This document shows positions 9,514-17,310 of a stretch of 64,000 bases of DNA, one piece after another. Where the stretch lies: NCBI RefSeq assembly GCF_900167115.1, contig NZ_FUXZ01000009.1:1-64000 (forward strand). Direction: 5' to 3'. A program made the translations under genes and the position numbers. Each line of letters starts with the position of its first letter. The stretch's first letter is position 1. The stretch comes from Eubacterium uniforme (GTDB lineage: Bacteria > Bacillota > Clostridia > Lachnospirales > Lachnospiraceae). Below the pieces are notes generated by a model, which saw nothing but the letters and a program-made list of their open reading frames with translations, was not told the origin of the DNA and did no database searches.

Positions 9514-9533
9514 TTTTCTAACTCCTTTAACAT
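9510..9533 (-). CDS. Seven-residue upstream open frame overlapping the permease start
   Basis: The frame encodes MLKELEK. It has its own binding site (AAAGGAG, 5 bases before ATG), and its TGA overlaps the permease GTG as GTGA. It is probably a translational coupling or leader device, but it could be chance. Confidence 0.35.
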   Translation of the reverse strand: MLKELEK

Positions 9534-9598
9534 TCTTACTCCTTTATCTTTTTCACGTAACAAATCTTATCACATATAGCATATACTGTATAATCCTT

Positions 9599-9631
9599 GT
9601 AATTTATCACTTGTAATCACTGTAATTTATC
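9599..9631. promoter_or_regulatory. Direct repeats upstream of the ABC transporter operon, possible regulator site
   Basis: GTAATTTATC occurs at 9599-9608 and 9622-9631, with the half-match GTAATCAC at 9613. This is 85-120 bases upstream of the operon. The LysR-type gene next door makes an operator plausible; nothing more can be shown. Confidence 0.3.
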
Positions 9632-9684
9632 GCGGAAATATTCATCTTACTTCCTCTTATTTTTCTATTAATCCAATAAAAAAT

Positions 9685-9731
9685 CAAAAGAACTTAGCAG
9701 ACATATAATCTAATTCTACTAAGTTCTTTTA
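9685..9731. terminator. Bidirectional terminator between the LysR gene and the ABC operon
   Basis: AAAAGAACTTAG and CTAAGTTCTTTT flank an 18-base loop. T runs follow on both strands. It should end the LysR transcript on minus. Confidence 0.7.
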
Positions 9732-9754
9732 TTACTAATTTGTACTCATTTGAT

Positions 9755-9855
9755 ACTAACTATTTTATTTATTACTATACTAACTATTTAAATTATTAAC
9801 TTTTTACTATACTAACTATTTAAACTATTAACTTTTTACTATACTAACTATTTTT
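9755..9855. repeat. 32-bp tandem repeat after the LysR gene
   Basis: The sequence ACTAACTATTTAAA begins at 9779 and 9811, and ACTAACTATT again at 9843: an exact 32-bp period with one mismatch between the two full units. A shorter relative starts at 9755. The last copy runs into the LysR stop codon at 9848. The rest of 9514-9847 holds a terminator and possible operator repeats. Confidence 0.85.
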
Positions 9856-10762
9856 CCGATTCTTCTTTATATCTATTTAGTTCTTCTATATATGCCTGTC
9901 CAATATCACTTAATTTGTAATACTTTCTAAGTATATATCCTATAGTAAGCGGATCTTCCTCTTTAAGTTTTATAGTAACAAATCCTTTCTTTAAAGTTAC
10001 ACTTTCTGTCATAATACCTGTTCCTATGGCATAACCATTCATCTTAGCCATAATCTCAGACGATGTTGCTCTATCATCAAGTTTTATAAGTTTATCAAAA
10101 TCATAATCTCCCAGCGCTTCCTCTGTAAGATAAAAATCATTATCACTACTTTGATCAAATGTAACACACGGATAATCTTTAAGTTCACTTAGAGCTATTT
10201 CTGTTTTATCAGCGAGAGGATGATCCTTCCATACATATACATATGTATCTCTAACCATTAAAGGAAAGAACTCTAACTGATAATCCCTAAATATCTTTCT
10301 ATATATATTTTCATTATTACTTGAATATGCTATTATTCCAATTTCACTTTTTAAATCCCTAACATTTGATAAAACATCATCTGTTTTTGTTTCATGAATA
10401 GAATACACATATCTCTCTTCATCAAATCTTTTTAATGTATTTACAAAAGCATGTACAGCAAATACATAGTGCTGCAAAGATACTGAAAAGTGTTTTTTAT
10501 CTTTATCCTTCCCTATATATCTATCTTCAATCAATTCATATTGATTAACAGCTTTTTTTGCATATTCAAGAAAATCTCTTCCCTGACTAGTTAAAGAAAT
10601 TCCTTTATTAGTTCTCTTAAATACTTTTATTCCAAGTTCATCCTCTAGATCATGTACTGACGCAGAAAGCGCTGGCTGCGTAACAAATAATTTGCTGGCT
10701 GCTTCTCTCATAGATGTTGAACTTGCAATTACTATAACATATTTTAATTGTAATATTGTCAT
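9848..10762 (-). CDS. LysR-family transcriptional regulator
   Basis: A 304-aa regulator. The N-terminal winged helix-turn-helix spans about 1-60 (SMREAASKLFVTQPALSASVHDLEDELG), followed by a type-2 periplasmic-binding-like effector domain to about 295. The start at 10762 follows AAGGA and gives the canonical LysR N-terminus MTILQLKYVI; the longer frame adds 29 residues without family support. Its position next to, and in the same direction as, the transporter operon suggests it controls that operon. The CysB/Cbl-like coupling of such regulators to sulfonate importers is a known precedent. Confidence 0.9.
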   Translation of the reverse strand: MTILQLKYVIVIASSTSMREAASKLFVTQPALSASVHDLEDELGIKVFKRTNKGISLTSQGRDFLEYAKKAVNQYELIEDRYIGKDKDKKHFSVSLQHYVFAVHAFVNTLKRFDEERYVYSIHETKTDDVLSNVRDLKSEIGIIAYSSNNENIYRKIFRDYQLEFFPLMVRDTYVYVWKDHPLADKTEIALSELKDYPCVTFDQSSDNDFYLTEEALGDYDFDKLIKLDDRATSSEIMAKMNGYAIGTGIMTESVTLKKGFVTIKLKEEDPLTIGYILRKYYKLSDIGQAYIEELNRYKEESEK

Positions 10763-11102
10763 AATAGTTCCTTCTTTCAGATAAATCATTTTCTTATAGG
10801 TATTCGCAAAATACGCAAATCTACCCACATTCACAATAACATATTTCAAATATATTTTATAATTCTTAAAATTTATTATCTGATATAAATAAAACTAATT
10901 ATAGAATCATAACCTATCTAAACCATATATATCAAAATATATAATTCTATTATTACAATCACAATATTTATGTATATTCTATACATTGATATATATTCTA
11001 ATATATGATATTATCCTTGATGGAACTAAGAATTTTAAATAAACAGATTAATTAATCATAATACGAATTAATCGTATGTATTAATAATATAAGGAGATTA
11101 AC
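10763..11102. other. AT-rich divergent intergenic region
   Basis: About 340 bases between the LysR gene and the DUF4250 gene. Apart from the promoter at 10986-11014 I see short inverted segments (ATTAATCATAATACGAATTAATCGTATG) but no RNA gene. Confidence 0.6.
10986..11014 (+). promoter_or_regulatory. Sigma-A-type promoter of the DUF4250 gene
   Basis: TTGATA and TATTAT are separated by 17 bases, with an 88-base leader before the ATG at 11103. Confidence 0.5.
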
Positions 11103-11285
11103 ATGTTTAATACATTACCAAGCGATCCAATGATTTTAGTTAGTGTAGTTAATACAAAACTTCGCGATACATATTCAAGCATCGATTCACTTTGCGATGA
11201 CCTTGATGTTGACAAAGACGAATTAATCGGCAAGTTAAATAAAGTAAATTACAAATATAACGCAGAAAAAAATCAGTTCATTTAA
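11103..11285 (+). CDS. DUF4250 domain-containing small protein
   Basis: The 60-aa protein has the family hallmark: LPSDPMILVSVVNTKLRD followed by a short helical segment DDLDVDKDELIGKLN and a Tyr-containing tail. The function is unknown. AAGGAG lies 7 bases before the ATG. It is one of only three clear plus-strand genes here and has its own promoter and terminator. Confidence 0.85.
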   Translation: MFNTLPSDPMILVSVVNTKLRDTYSSIDSLCDDLDVDKDELIGKLNKVNYKYNAEKNQFI

Positions 11286-11299
11286 GAACTGATTTTTTT
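11267..11299. terminator. Terminator overlapping the 3' end of the DUF4250 gene
   Basis: AAAAAATCAGTTC / GAACTGATTTTTT with a 6-base loop. The hairpin includes the last codons and the stop of the gene, and it works on either strand. Confidence 0.8.
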
Positions 11300-11358
11300 A
11301 TACCCAATTAAATATTCAAATAATATTATATTTATTTAATATATTTTTATATCGTTTA

Positions 11359-12873
11359 TTACTTTATATTTGTACTTCTTATAATTAAAATTACCTCTAA
11401 CATAATCTCAATTAACATAGCTGTCACTATTGGCAATATTCCTGCCATAATTAATCCTATGGCTGCAAGTTTATAAAGAACAGCAAGCTTAATGTTTCCA
11501 TCTGTTAATCGTTCTTGTTCAAAAGCAACTTTGATGTTTTCAATCAAAGGAACTGGATCATCTTTCATTGAAATAACTGATGCACTATGAAAATCCATAA
11601 AATCATCATTACTTTCAATAAGTCCACATGCTGTTCCTACACTTGCTCTTGAAATCATAACACTGTCAGTTTTATAATCTCCAATAAACATAAGCTGTGG
11701 CGAAAAATCATCCATACTTTTAAGTCTTTCAAACATCTCAGGCATTGTTAAACTTCCATAACATGTTCCTTCATCAATACCTGCTAAACTACCAGCTCTC
11801 TTAACTTCACCTTCGTTTGCATCTGAAAGAATTGCATATTTGCTGATTCCAAATGACTTTGCAATCATAACAGCCTTACTTGCAAATCTATGTGTTGCCA
11901 TCTCAACATCAAACACAACCGCTCTAATTCTTGCAAGCTTACTAAGTGCATTTTCATCTTTTACATAAACACCATTTCTAAAACATTTATACAAACCAAC
12001 AAGACCAGATATTCCAGCTGTACTTGTAATGGTTATACCACAAGTCATAAGCATAACTGAAAAACCTTTAATAATCCATGGTTTAAAATTTTTAAAGCCA
12101 CCTAGTGCAGGAGCTAAAAACATGATTCCAATGGAGAACACCGTAAAAAACACCATTAAAATAATTGATAATGTAATTGCCTCATCCTCGGTCTTTGATA
12201 TTTCAACGTCAGCATTTTTAATATTATCAAATAGCCTTGTAGTAAAACATGTCTTTTTATCATTTTTAACTTCAAGTTCTATTTTTTCATCAATTACATA
12301 TACACCACTTTTAACAAATGCTCCCGGAACTACCGCCATAGTCCCACCATCATTACAAAATGGCGACATATCAACATGCGCCATTCCTTTTACCACATAA
12401 CCATCAAGTGGAACTTTTTCTCCTGGATTAACCAAAATATTCATACCCTTTTCAATTTGAGTAATGTCAACATCTGCCTTAGTTTCTCCAACAACCATAT
12501 GAACAACATTTGTTCCTAAATCAAATCTATTTATAATATCCTCTTTAACTGATCTGATAAGCGAATAAGACAAATCAAAAAGCATCCCATATATTGCCAT
12601 ACATAAAACAGCTTTCATATATTGTCCTAGTGCTAAAAACGCCAATGTAGAAATCACAACAACATGATTATATTCAAATATATCCTTATTTGATAACATA
12701 TCCATGGTTTTTATAATCGGAGTTATAGCAACAACAAAATATGCAAACATAAAAAATCCTATTTTTATATTTTCATAAACAGATTCGTCCAATCCTGGAT
12801 AATACTTTTGAAACGGAACAAACATTGCAACTGCGATTAATCCTAACGCAAATGCATACTTAATTATTTTCAT
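11359..12873 (-). CDS. Degenerate P1B-type ATPase-like membrane protein (catalytic motifs lost)
   Basis: The 504-aa protein aligns by pattern with heavy-metal P-type ATPases. It has an actuator-like segment at about 125-205 (NPGEKVPLDGYVVKG), a core helix near 275 with Cys278 at the CPx position, GVYVKDENALSKLARIRAVV before the phosphorylation site, and GDYKTDSVMISRASVG in place of GDGxNDxxAL. The defining DKTGT is DVEMA, the TGE loop is missing, the nucleotide-binding domain is almost absent and the CPC motif is TCG. It is about 200 residues shorter than active pumps. ATP-driven transport is therefore very unlikely. The ATG follows the pyrD stop directly, and GAGG sits inside pyrD. Confidence 0.75.
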   Translation of the reverse strand: MKIIKYAFALGLIAVAMFVPFQKYYPGLDESVYENIKIGFFMFAYFVVAITPIIKTMDMLSNKDIFEYNHVVVISTLAFLALGQYMKAVLCMAIYGMLFDLSYSLIRSVKEDIINRFDLGTNVVHMVVGETKADVDITQIEKGMNILVNPGEKVPLDGYVVKGMAHVDMSPFCNDGGTMAVVPGAFVKSGVYVIDEKIELEVKNDKKTCFTTRLFDNIKNADVEISKTEDEAITLSIILMVFFTVFSIGIMFLAPALGGFKNFKPWIIKGFSVMLMTCGITITSTAGISGLVGLYKCFRNGVYVKDENALSKLARIRAVVFDVEMATHRFASKAVMIAKSFGISKYAILSDANEGEVKRAGSLAGIDEGTCYGSLTMPEMFERLKSMDDFSPQLMFIGDYKTDSVMISRASVGTACGLIESNDDFMDFHSASVISMKDDPVPLIENIKVAFEQERLTDGNIKLAVLYKLAAIGLIMAGILPIVTAMLIEIMLEVILIIRSTNIK

Positions 12874-13776
12874 TTAGACTATTCCTCTAATCTCCTCAAT
12901 GCTTTCAATTCCATTATCAGCTAACCATTTGTCCATTCCATTTATAATATCAAGACTAATATCTGGCTTCATAAATGAAGCTGTACCAACCTGAATTACT
13001 GTAGCGCCAGCCATAATAAATTCAATTGCATCCTGCCATGTTGTAATTCCACCAAGTCCCATAACAGGAATATTAACTGCATGAGCTACCTGATGAACCA
13101 TACGAAGTGAAATTGGTTTTATAGCAGGGCCTGAAAGTCCGGCATATCCATTATTAAATACAGGCTTTCTCTTATTAATATCAATTGCCATACCAAGGAA
13201 TGTGTTTGTAAGTGAAACACCTTCTGCACCTTCTTCCTCGCACATACGAGCAAGTGAAACTATATCTTCTGCATTTGGTGATAACTTAACTACAAGTTTA
13301 TGCTTACATTCCTTTCTAATAAGCTTAACTACTTCTCTTGCAGCTTCAGTCTTAACTCCGAAATTCATACCACCTTCCTTAACATTAGGACATGATATGT
13401 TTAATTCCAAAATATCTAAATTAACTTTATTAAGCTTTTCAACACCACTTAAATAATCATCAATACTATGACCACCAAGATTAACTATATTAACAAGTTC
13501 CTTGCTATTAACCCAAGCTAAATCATTCTCTATAAATGCATCAACACCTGGATTTTCAAGTCCGACACTATTCATCATACCCGATGGTGTTTCCCAAACT
13601 CTAATACCATCATTACCACCATGTGGATGTTCAATAAGTCCCTTTGAACATATACCACCAAGTTTTTCTATATCAAAAAATTCATTCATTTCTCTACCGA
13701 AGCCGCATGTTCCTGATGCAAGTGCTACAGGATTCTTAAACTTAACTCCAGCAAATGTTGTTTCTAATCTACTCAT
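12874..13776 (-). CDS. pyrD: Dihydroorotate dehydrogenase B, catalytic subunit
   Basis: A 300-aa FMN enzyme oxidising dihydroorotate to orotate, using NAD through PyrK (class 1B). [15 protein letters not shown] binds FMN, and Cys129 in NISCPN is the catalytic base of class 1B. KLSPN and GGI...QVGTA follow. The start at 13776 follows AAGGAA; the longer frame adds 10 unsupported residues. The order on minus is pyrC, pyrK, pyrD, and the gene for the broken P-type ATPase follows without a gap. Confidence 0.96.
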   Translation of the reverse strand: MSRLETTFAGVKFKNPVALASGTCGFGREMNEFFDIEKLGGICSKGLIEHPHGGNDGIRVWETPSGMMNSVGLENPGVDAFIENDLAWVNSKELVNIVNLGGHSIDDYLSGVEKLNKVNLDILELNISCPNVKEGGMNFGVKTEAAREVVKLIRKECKHKLVVKLSPNAEDIVSLARMCEEEGAEGVSLTNTFLGMAIDINKRKPVFNNGYAGLSGPAIKPISLRMVHQVAHAVNIPVMGLGGITTWQDAIEFIMAGATVIQVGTASFMKPDISLDIINGMDKWLADNGIESIEEIRGIV

Positions 13777-13862
13777 TTTTATTTCCTTTTCTAAACTAAT
13801 ATTCAAATATATATCATCTATTTGTAGGATTCATAACACTTAGTATCTATTTGCTACTATCA

Positions 13863-14573
13863 TTATTCTCCCCATACTTCATTTGCTAAGAATACAGGAC
13901 CATCCTTACAAACTTTCTTATTTCCATGATTTGTCTTACATGTACAAACAAGACATGCACCGAATCCACAAGCCATACGGTTTTCCATAGAAACGTAAAG
14001 TCTGTCATCTGTCTTTTCTTCTTTACACTTCTTATATAAAACCTGCATCATAATTTCAGGTCCGCATGTAAGAATGTAATCATACTTTGTTGTATCAATA
14101 TCGTCTGTGATAAATCCACCAACGTTTACAATTAAATTATCACAAATTTTCTTGTATTCTTCTTCAAGAATTGGTGTACCACTAAATCCAAGATAAACAT
14201 CAACTGTATTATTTGGATTATTCTTATATTCCTTAGCACTCTTAAAAAGTGGAGCTATACCTACGCCACCACCAACAAGTGCGATTTTACCACTTATATC
14301 CTCAGGAAATCCCTTTCCAAGAGGGCCTGTGATTTCTATGTCATCACCCTTCTTTAATTCACTTAAGATTTCAGTTCCCTCACCAACAATCTTAACTAAA
14401 AAGCTTACTGAATTATCATCACTATCATAAACGCTAATTGGCCTTGAAAGTGTAGGATAACTATCCCAAGCTCTAAGCATATAGAACTGTCCAATCTTAC
14501 TTAATTTTTGATCTTCTACTTTTAAGAGAAAGAAATCTTCATCTATTCTCTCATTACTAATTACTTTGCTCAT
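13863..14573 (-). CDS. pyrK: Dihydroorotate dehydrogenase electron transfer subunit
   Basis: A 236-aa flavoprotein that passes electrons from PyrD to NAD. It has an N-terminal FAD barrel (RPISVYD about 40-50), an NAD-binding region (GGGVGIAPLF) and a C-terminal [2Fe-2S] site formed by Cys202, Cys207, Cys210 and Cys222 (CGFGACLVC...VC). It lies about 90 bases upstream of pyrD. On the other side is the tandem palindromic repeat that separates it from pyrC. Confidence 0.96.
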   Translation of the reverse strand: MSKVISNERIDEDFFLLKVEDQKLSKIGQFYMLRAWDSYPTLSRPISVYDSDDNSVSFLVKIVGEGTEILSELKKGDDIEITGPLGKGFPEDISGKIALVGGGVGIAPLFKSAKEYKNNPNNTVDVYLGFSGTPILEEEYKKICDNLIVNVGGFITDDIDTTKYDYILTCGPEIMMQVLYKKCKEEKTDDRLYVSMENRMACGFGACLVCTCKTNHGNKKVCKDGPVFLANEVWGE

Positions 14574-14600
14574 CTATAATTTCCTTTCATGCATTAATCA

Positions 14601-14955
14601 TTATGAATTTTCTTCATTGAGTTAAATCGTTGTAAAGGATACAACGATTTAATCCCTTCGGGACACAAAGTCCTTTGGACTTTGCACATGTACGCTCTGA
14701 AAAATCTTTATGATTTTTCTTCGCTGAGTTAAATCGTTGTAAAGGATACAACGATTTAATCCCTTCGGGACACAAAGTCCTTTGGACTTTGCACATGTAC
14801 GCTCTGAAAAATCTTTATGATTTTTCTTCGCTGAGTTAAATCGTTGTAAAGGATACAACGATTTAATCCCTTTGGGACACAAAGTCCTTTGGACTTTGCA
14901 CATGTACGCTCTGAAAAATCTTTATGATTTTTCTTCGCTGGTTAAATCGTTGTAT
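14601..14955. repeat. 107-bp tandem palindromic repeat array between pyrC and pyrK
   Basis: GTTAAATCGT recurs at 14621, 14728, 14835 and 14941, so the period is 107, 107 and 106 bases. Each unit holds three hairpins: AAATCGTTGTA/TACAACGATTT, CCC-TTC-GGG and CAAAGTCC-TTT-GGACTTTG. The fourth, partial copy is the 3' end of pyrC itself (YNDLT... tail), so the array seems to have amplified with a piece of pyrC. Units 2 and 3 are nearly identical; unit 1 has drifted at its outer edge. Short open frames inside are by-products. A single related copy is at 23474-23542. Confidence 0.9.
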
Positions 14956-16232
14956 ACAACCTTGCCCTTGCAGATTGTATATATAACCTTACCTGTAAGT
15001 TTTTCTCCAATAAATGGTGAATTCTTTGCCTTGGATTTAAAGTTATCTGTTACAATCCATTCTTTATTTTCATCAAAGATTGTTATATCTGCGTACGCTC
15101 CTTCACTAAGAGTTCCGCCATTTATATTATATATCTTAGCAGGATTTGTAGACATCTTTTCAATCAACTCACTAAGTGTTAATTCATTCTTTTTAACAAG
15201 ATTTGTAATACCAAGTGCAAGTGATGTTTCAAGACCAATCATACCACTTGGTGCTGATGCCATATCCTTACTTTTTTCTTCACTACTATGTGGAGCATGA
15301 TCTGTAACAATCATATCAATTGTTCCATCTTTAAGTCCTTCAATAATCGCTCTTCTATCTTCTTCTGTTCTAATAGGTGGATTAACTCTTGCAAGTGTAC
15401 CCTTCTTTAAAACTATATCTTCAGTAACACTAAAATGCTGAGGTGTGGCTTCGCCATAAACCTTACCACCAAGTTTCTTTGCAAGTCTAACTACTTCAAT
15501 TGTATTCTTTGATGTAATATGCTGAATATCACATTTAACGCCTGTAGCAAGTGCAATCATGCTGTCTCTTGCAGCCATTGAATCTTCTGCAAGTGATGAA
15601 GCACCACCATAATTGATTTCTTTAGAAACCTTGCCCTCATTAATACCCATCTGCTTAATGAATGCAGGATCTTCTTCATGAAGACTAATAGGCAAATCAA
15701 GCTTTTTAATTCTTTCCATTGCTTCTTTTAAAAGTTTCGCATTCATAATTGGAATTCCATCATCAGAGAATCCAATTGCACCAGCAGCTGCTAATCCTTC
15801 TATATCAGTTAATTCTTCACCTTTAAGTCCCTTAGTTACTGTAGCTACTGAATATACATTAATTCCTGTTTCCTTACCCTTATCAAGAACGTACTTTAGG
15901 GTTTCAACACTATCAACAACTGGCTTTGTATTACCCATACAAACAACTGATGTAAAGCCACCAGCCTTAGCTGCTTCAGCTCCTGTATAGATATCCTCTT
16001 TATATGTAAGACCAGGATCTCTAAAATGAACATGTACATCTACTAAACCTGGACATGCTACAAGTCCTGTTCCATCAATAATCTCTTTCTCATTTTCAAT
16101 TAGATTAAGATCACCTTTTTCTTCTAATGATCCTTTAACTATCTTTTCAATTTTATCATCTTTAATTAAAATACTTCCAACTTCATCAATCGATGATGCT
16201 GGGTCTATAATTCGAATATTCTTAATTAGCAT
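14922..16232 (-). CDS. pyrC: Dihydroorotase
   Basis: A 436-aa class I dihydroorotase (amidohydrolase fold, zinc enzyme) that cyclises carbamoyl-aspartate. His67 and His69 in DVHVHFRDPG, HEED and the aspartate of TDHAPHS are metal or catalytic positions. The start follows AAGGAGAAAG. The last codons overlap the palindromic repeat, so the C-terminal tail LTSEEKS is encoded by repeat sequence. It is the first pyrimidine gene of the local pyrC-pyrK-pyrD unit. Confidence 0.96.
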   Translation of the reverse strand: MLIKNIRIIDPASSIDEVGSILIKDDKIEKIVKGSLEEKGDLNLIENEKEIIDGTGLVACPGLVDVHVHFRDPGLTYKEDIYTGAEAAKAGGFTSVVCMGNTKPVVDSVETLKYVLDKGKETGINVYSVATVTKGLKGEELTDIEGLAAAGAIGFSDDGIPIMNAKLLKEAMERIKKLDLPISLHEEDPAFIKQMGINEGKVSKEINYGGASSLAEDSMAARDSMIALATGVKCDIQHITSKNTIEVVRLAKKLGGKVYGEATPQHFSVTEDIVLKKGTLARVNPPIRTEEDRRAIIEGLKDGTIDMIVTDHAPHSSEEKSKDMASAPSGMIGLETSLALGITNLVKKNELTLSELIEKMSTNPAKIYNINGGTLSEGAYADITIFDENKEWIVTDNFKSKAKNSPFIGEKLTGKVIYTICKGKVVYNDLTSEEKS

Positions 16233-16625
16233 CCTTTCTCCTTAAACTCTTATCTATTATAAGATTTTTTCAATTAATACCTTATTTTTCCATCCTTTAT
16301 ATTTTAACAAATCTTTATAATAGTTACAACTTAAACAAAGAAAAAATACATATATTCAGGCATTGAAAAGGTCTATAAATAATATGTAGAATCCTTTATT
16401 ATCCAATTTCAATGGCATAAATTATAGATTAATGTATACATAAATTTTCAGTCATAATAATCAACTCTGTTTTATAACATTAAATTTACTTGACTTTAAT
16501 TATAGATTATGTTATCATTTTTCTCGCTGCGCAGTTTAATATGGGGATATTATCAATGTGGAGAATTTTAAAATTTATTCCGCATTTTTTTATTACTTAT
16601 ATTAACGAAAGGATACAAAACTAAA
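16233..16625. other. Divergent intergenic region between pyrC and a secreted protein gene
   Basis: About 390 AT-rich bases. It contains a plus-strand promoter (16490-16518). I see no PyrR-type attenuator hairpin with a T run in front of pyrC and no riboswitch. Confidence 0.5.
16490..16518 (+). promoter_or_regulatory. Sigma-A-type promoter of the secreted protein gene
   Basis: TTGACT and TATCAT with a 17-base spacer; the start codon lies about 107 bases downstream. Confidence 0.55.
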
Positions 16626-17243
16626 ATGAAAAAAACAAATCATATTCTATTATCATCAATTTTATTGATTGTTTTAACTTTATCTAACCCAATCGATACT
16701 TACGCAAAGGTACAAACATATTATGGGCCAGAACATTCTTCTGGAACACAAATGATTGCCCATGCTACAAGAACAAAATATACATACGACTCAACTGATG
16801 ACGATATATCATATACTCATGGCAATTGGAAGACTATTAATTCATTTACATGTAGTAAAACAACAAAAAAAGGACAAGCCTACACTTTATCCCATACAGT
16901 TAATACAATTTATAGTGTTAGCATTTCAGCTTCGATTCCATTTGAATTTATAGAAAAAATAGTACCTAAAAAAATTGAGGATATCATGAAGGGAAGTATC
17001 AGTGTTGGAGTAACAAAAAGTATTTCTGAATCAACAACATGTAGCTCAAGTGGCGTATTGTATAAAAAAGGAAACGTTGCTGAATTACAGATAAGAAATA
17101 CAACAAAAAAAAGGGTAAGAATTGTAAAATGTCAAGATCAATGGCAAAGTATATCAGGAGAATGGAAAAAATCGGGTAAAACATACGAAAAGAAAATAAT
17201 TACTACACACACTTATCCTGATCATCGAGTAATAGAAAAATAA
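16626..17243 (+). CDS. Secreted protein of unknown function
   Basis: A 205-aa protein with a signal peptide (MKKTNHILLSSILLIVLTLS, cleavage near TYA-KV). The mature part is rich in Thr, Ser and Lys. Its middle shows alternating small/hydrophobic strands (TIYSVSISASIPF, SISVGVTKSISESTTCSSSG) flanking a short helix. That pattern is loosely like the insertion hairpins of beta-pore-forming proteins, but no family motif is clear. AAAGGA lies 12 bases before the ATG, a long spacing. Its own promoter and terminator make it monocistronic. Confidence 0.7.
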   Translation: MKKTNHILLSSILLIVLTLSNPIDTYAKVQTYYGPEHSSGTQMIAHATRTKYTYDSTDDDISYTHGNWKTINSFTCSKTTKKGQAYTLSHTVNTIYSVSISASIPFEFIEKIVPKKIEDIMKGSISVGVTKSISESTTCSSSGVLYKKGNVAELQIRNTTKKRVRIVKCQDQWQSISGEWKKSGKTYEKKIITTHTYPDHRVIEK

Positions 17244-17264
17244 CACACTACTGTACAAAAATAT

Positions 17265-17300
17265 AAAACAGCTATGTTCTAAATGACCATAGCTGTTTTT
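17265..17300. terminator. Bidirectional terminator between convergent genes
   Basis: AAAACAGCTATG / CATAGCTGTTTTT with an 11-base loop, between the secreted protein gene (plus) and the NSS transporter (minus). Confidence 0.9.
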
Positions 17301-17310
17301 CTATTATTAT

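Noticed and set aside
9755-9855. Possible CRISPR-like array
   Set aside because: The 32-bp units are directly adjacent without spacers, so it is a plain AT-rich tandem repeat.
11359-12873. Calling this a functional heavy-metal exporter
   Set aside because: The phosphorylation motif, TGE loop, nucleotide-binding domain and CPC motif are all missing.
14614-14903. Overlapping 60- and 84-residue open frames on minus with repeated peptide text
   Set aside because: They are translations of the 107-bp palindromic array; they begin inside repeat units and match no protein.
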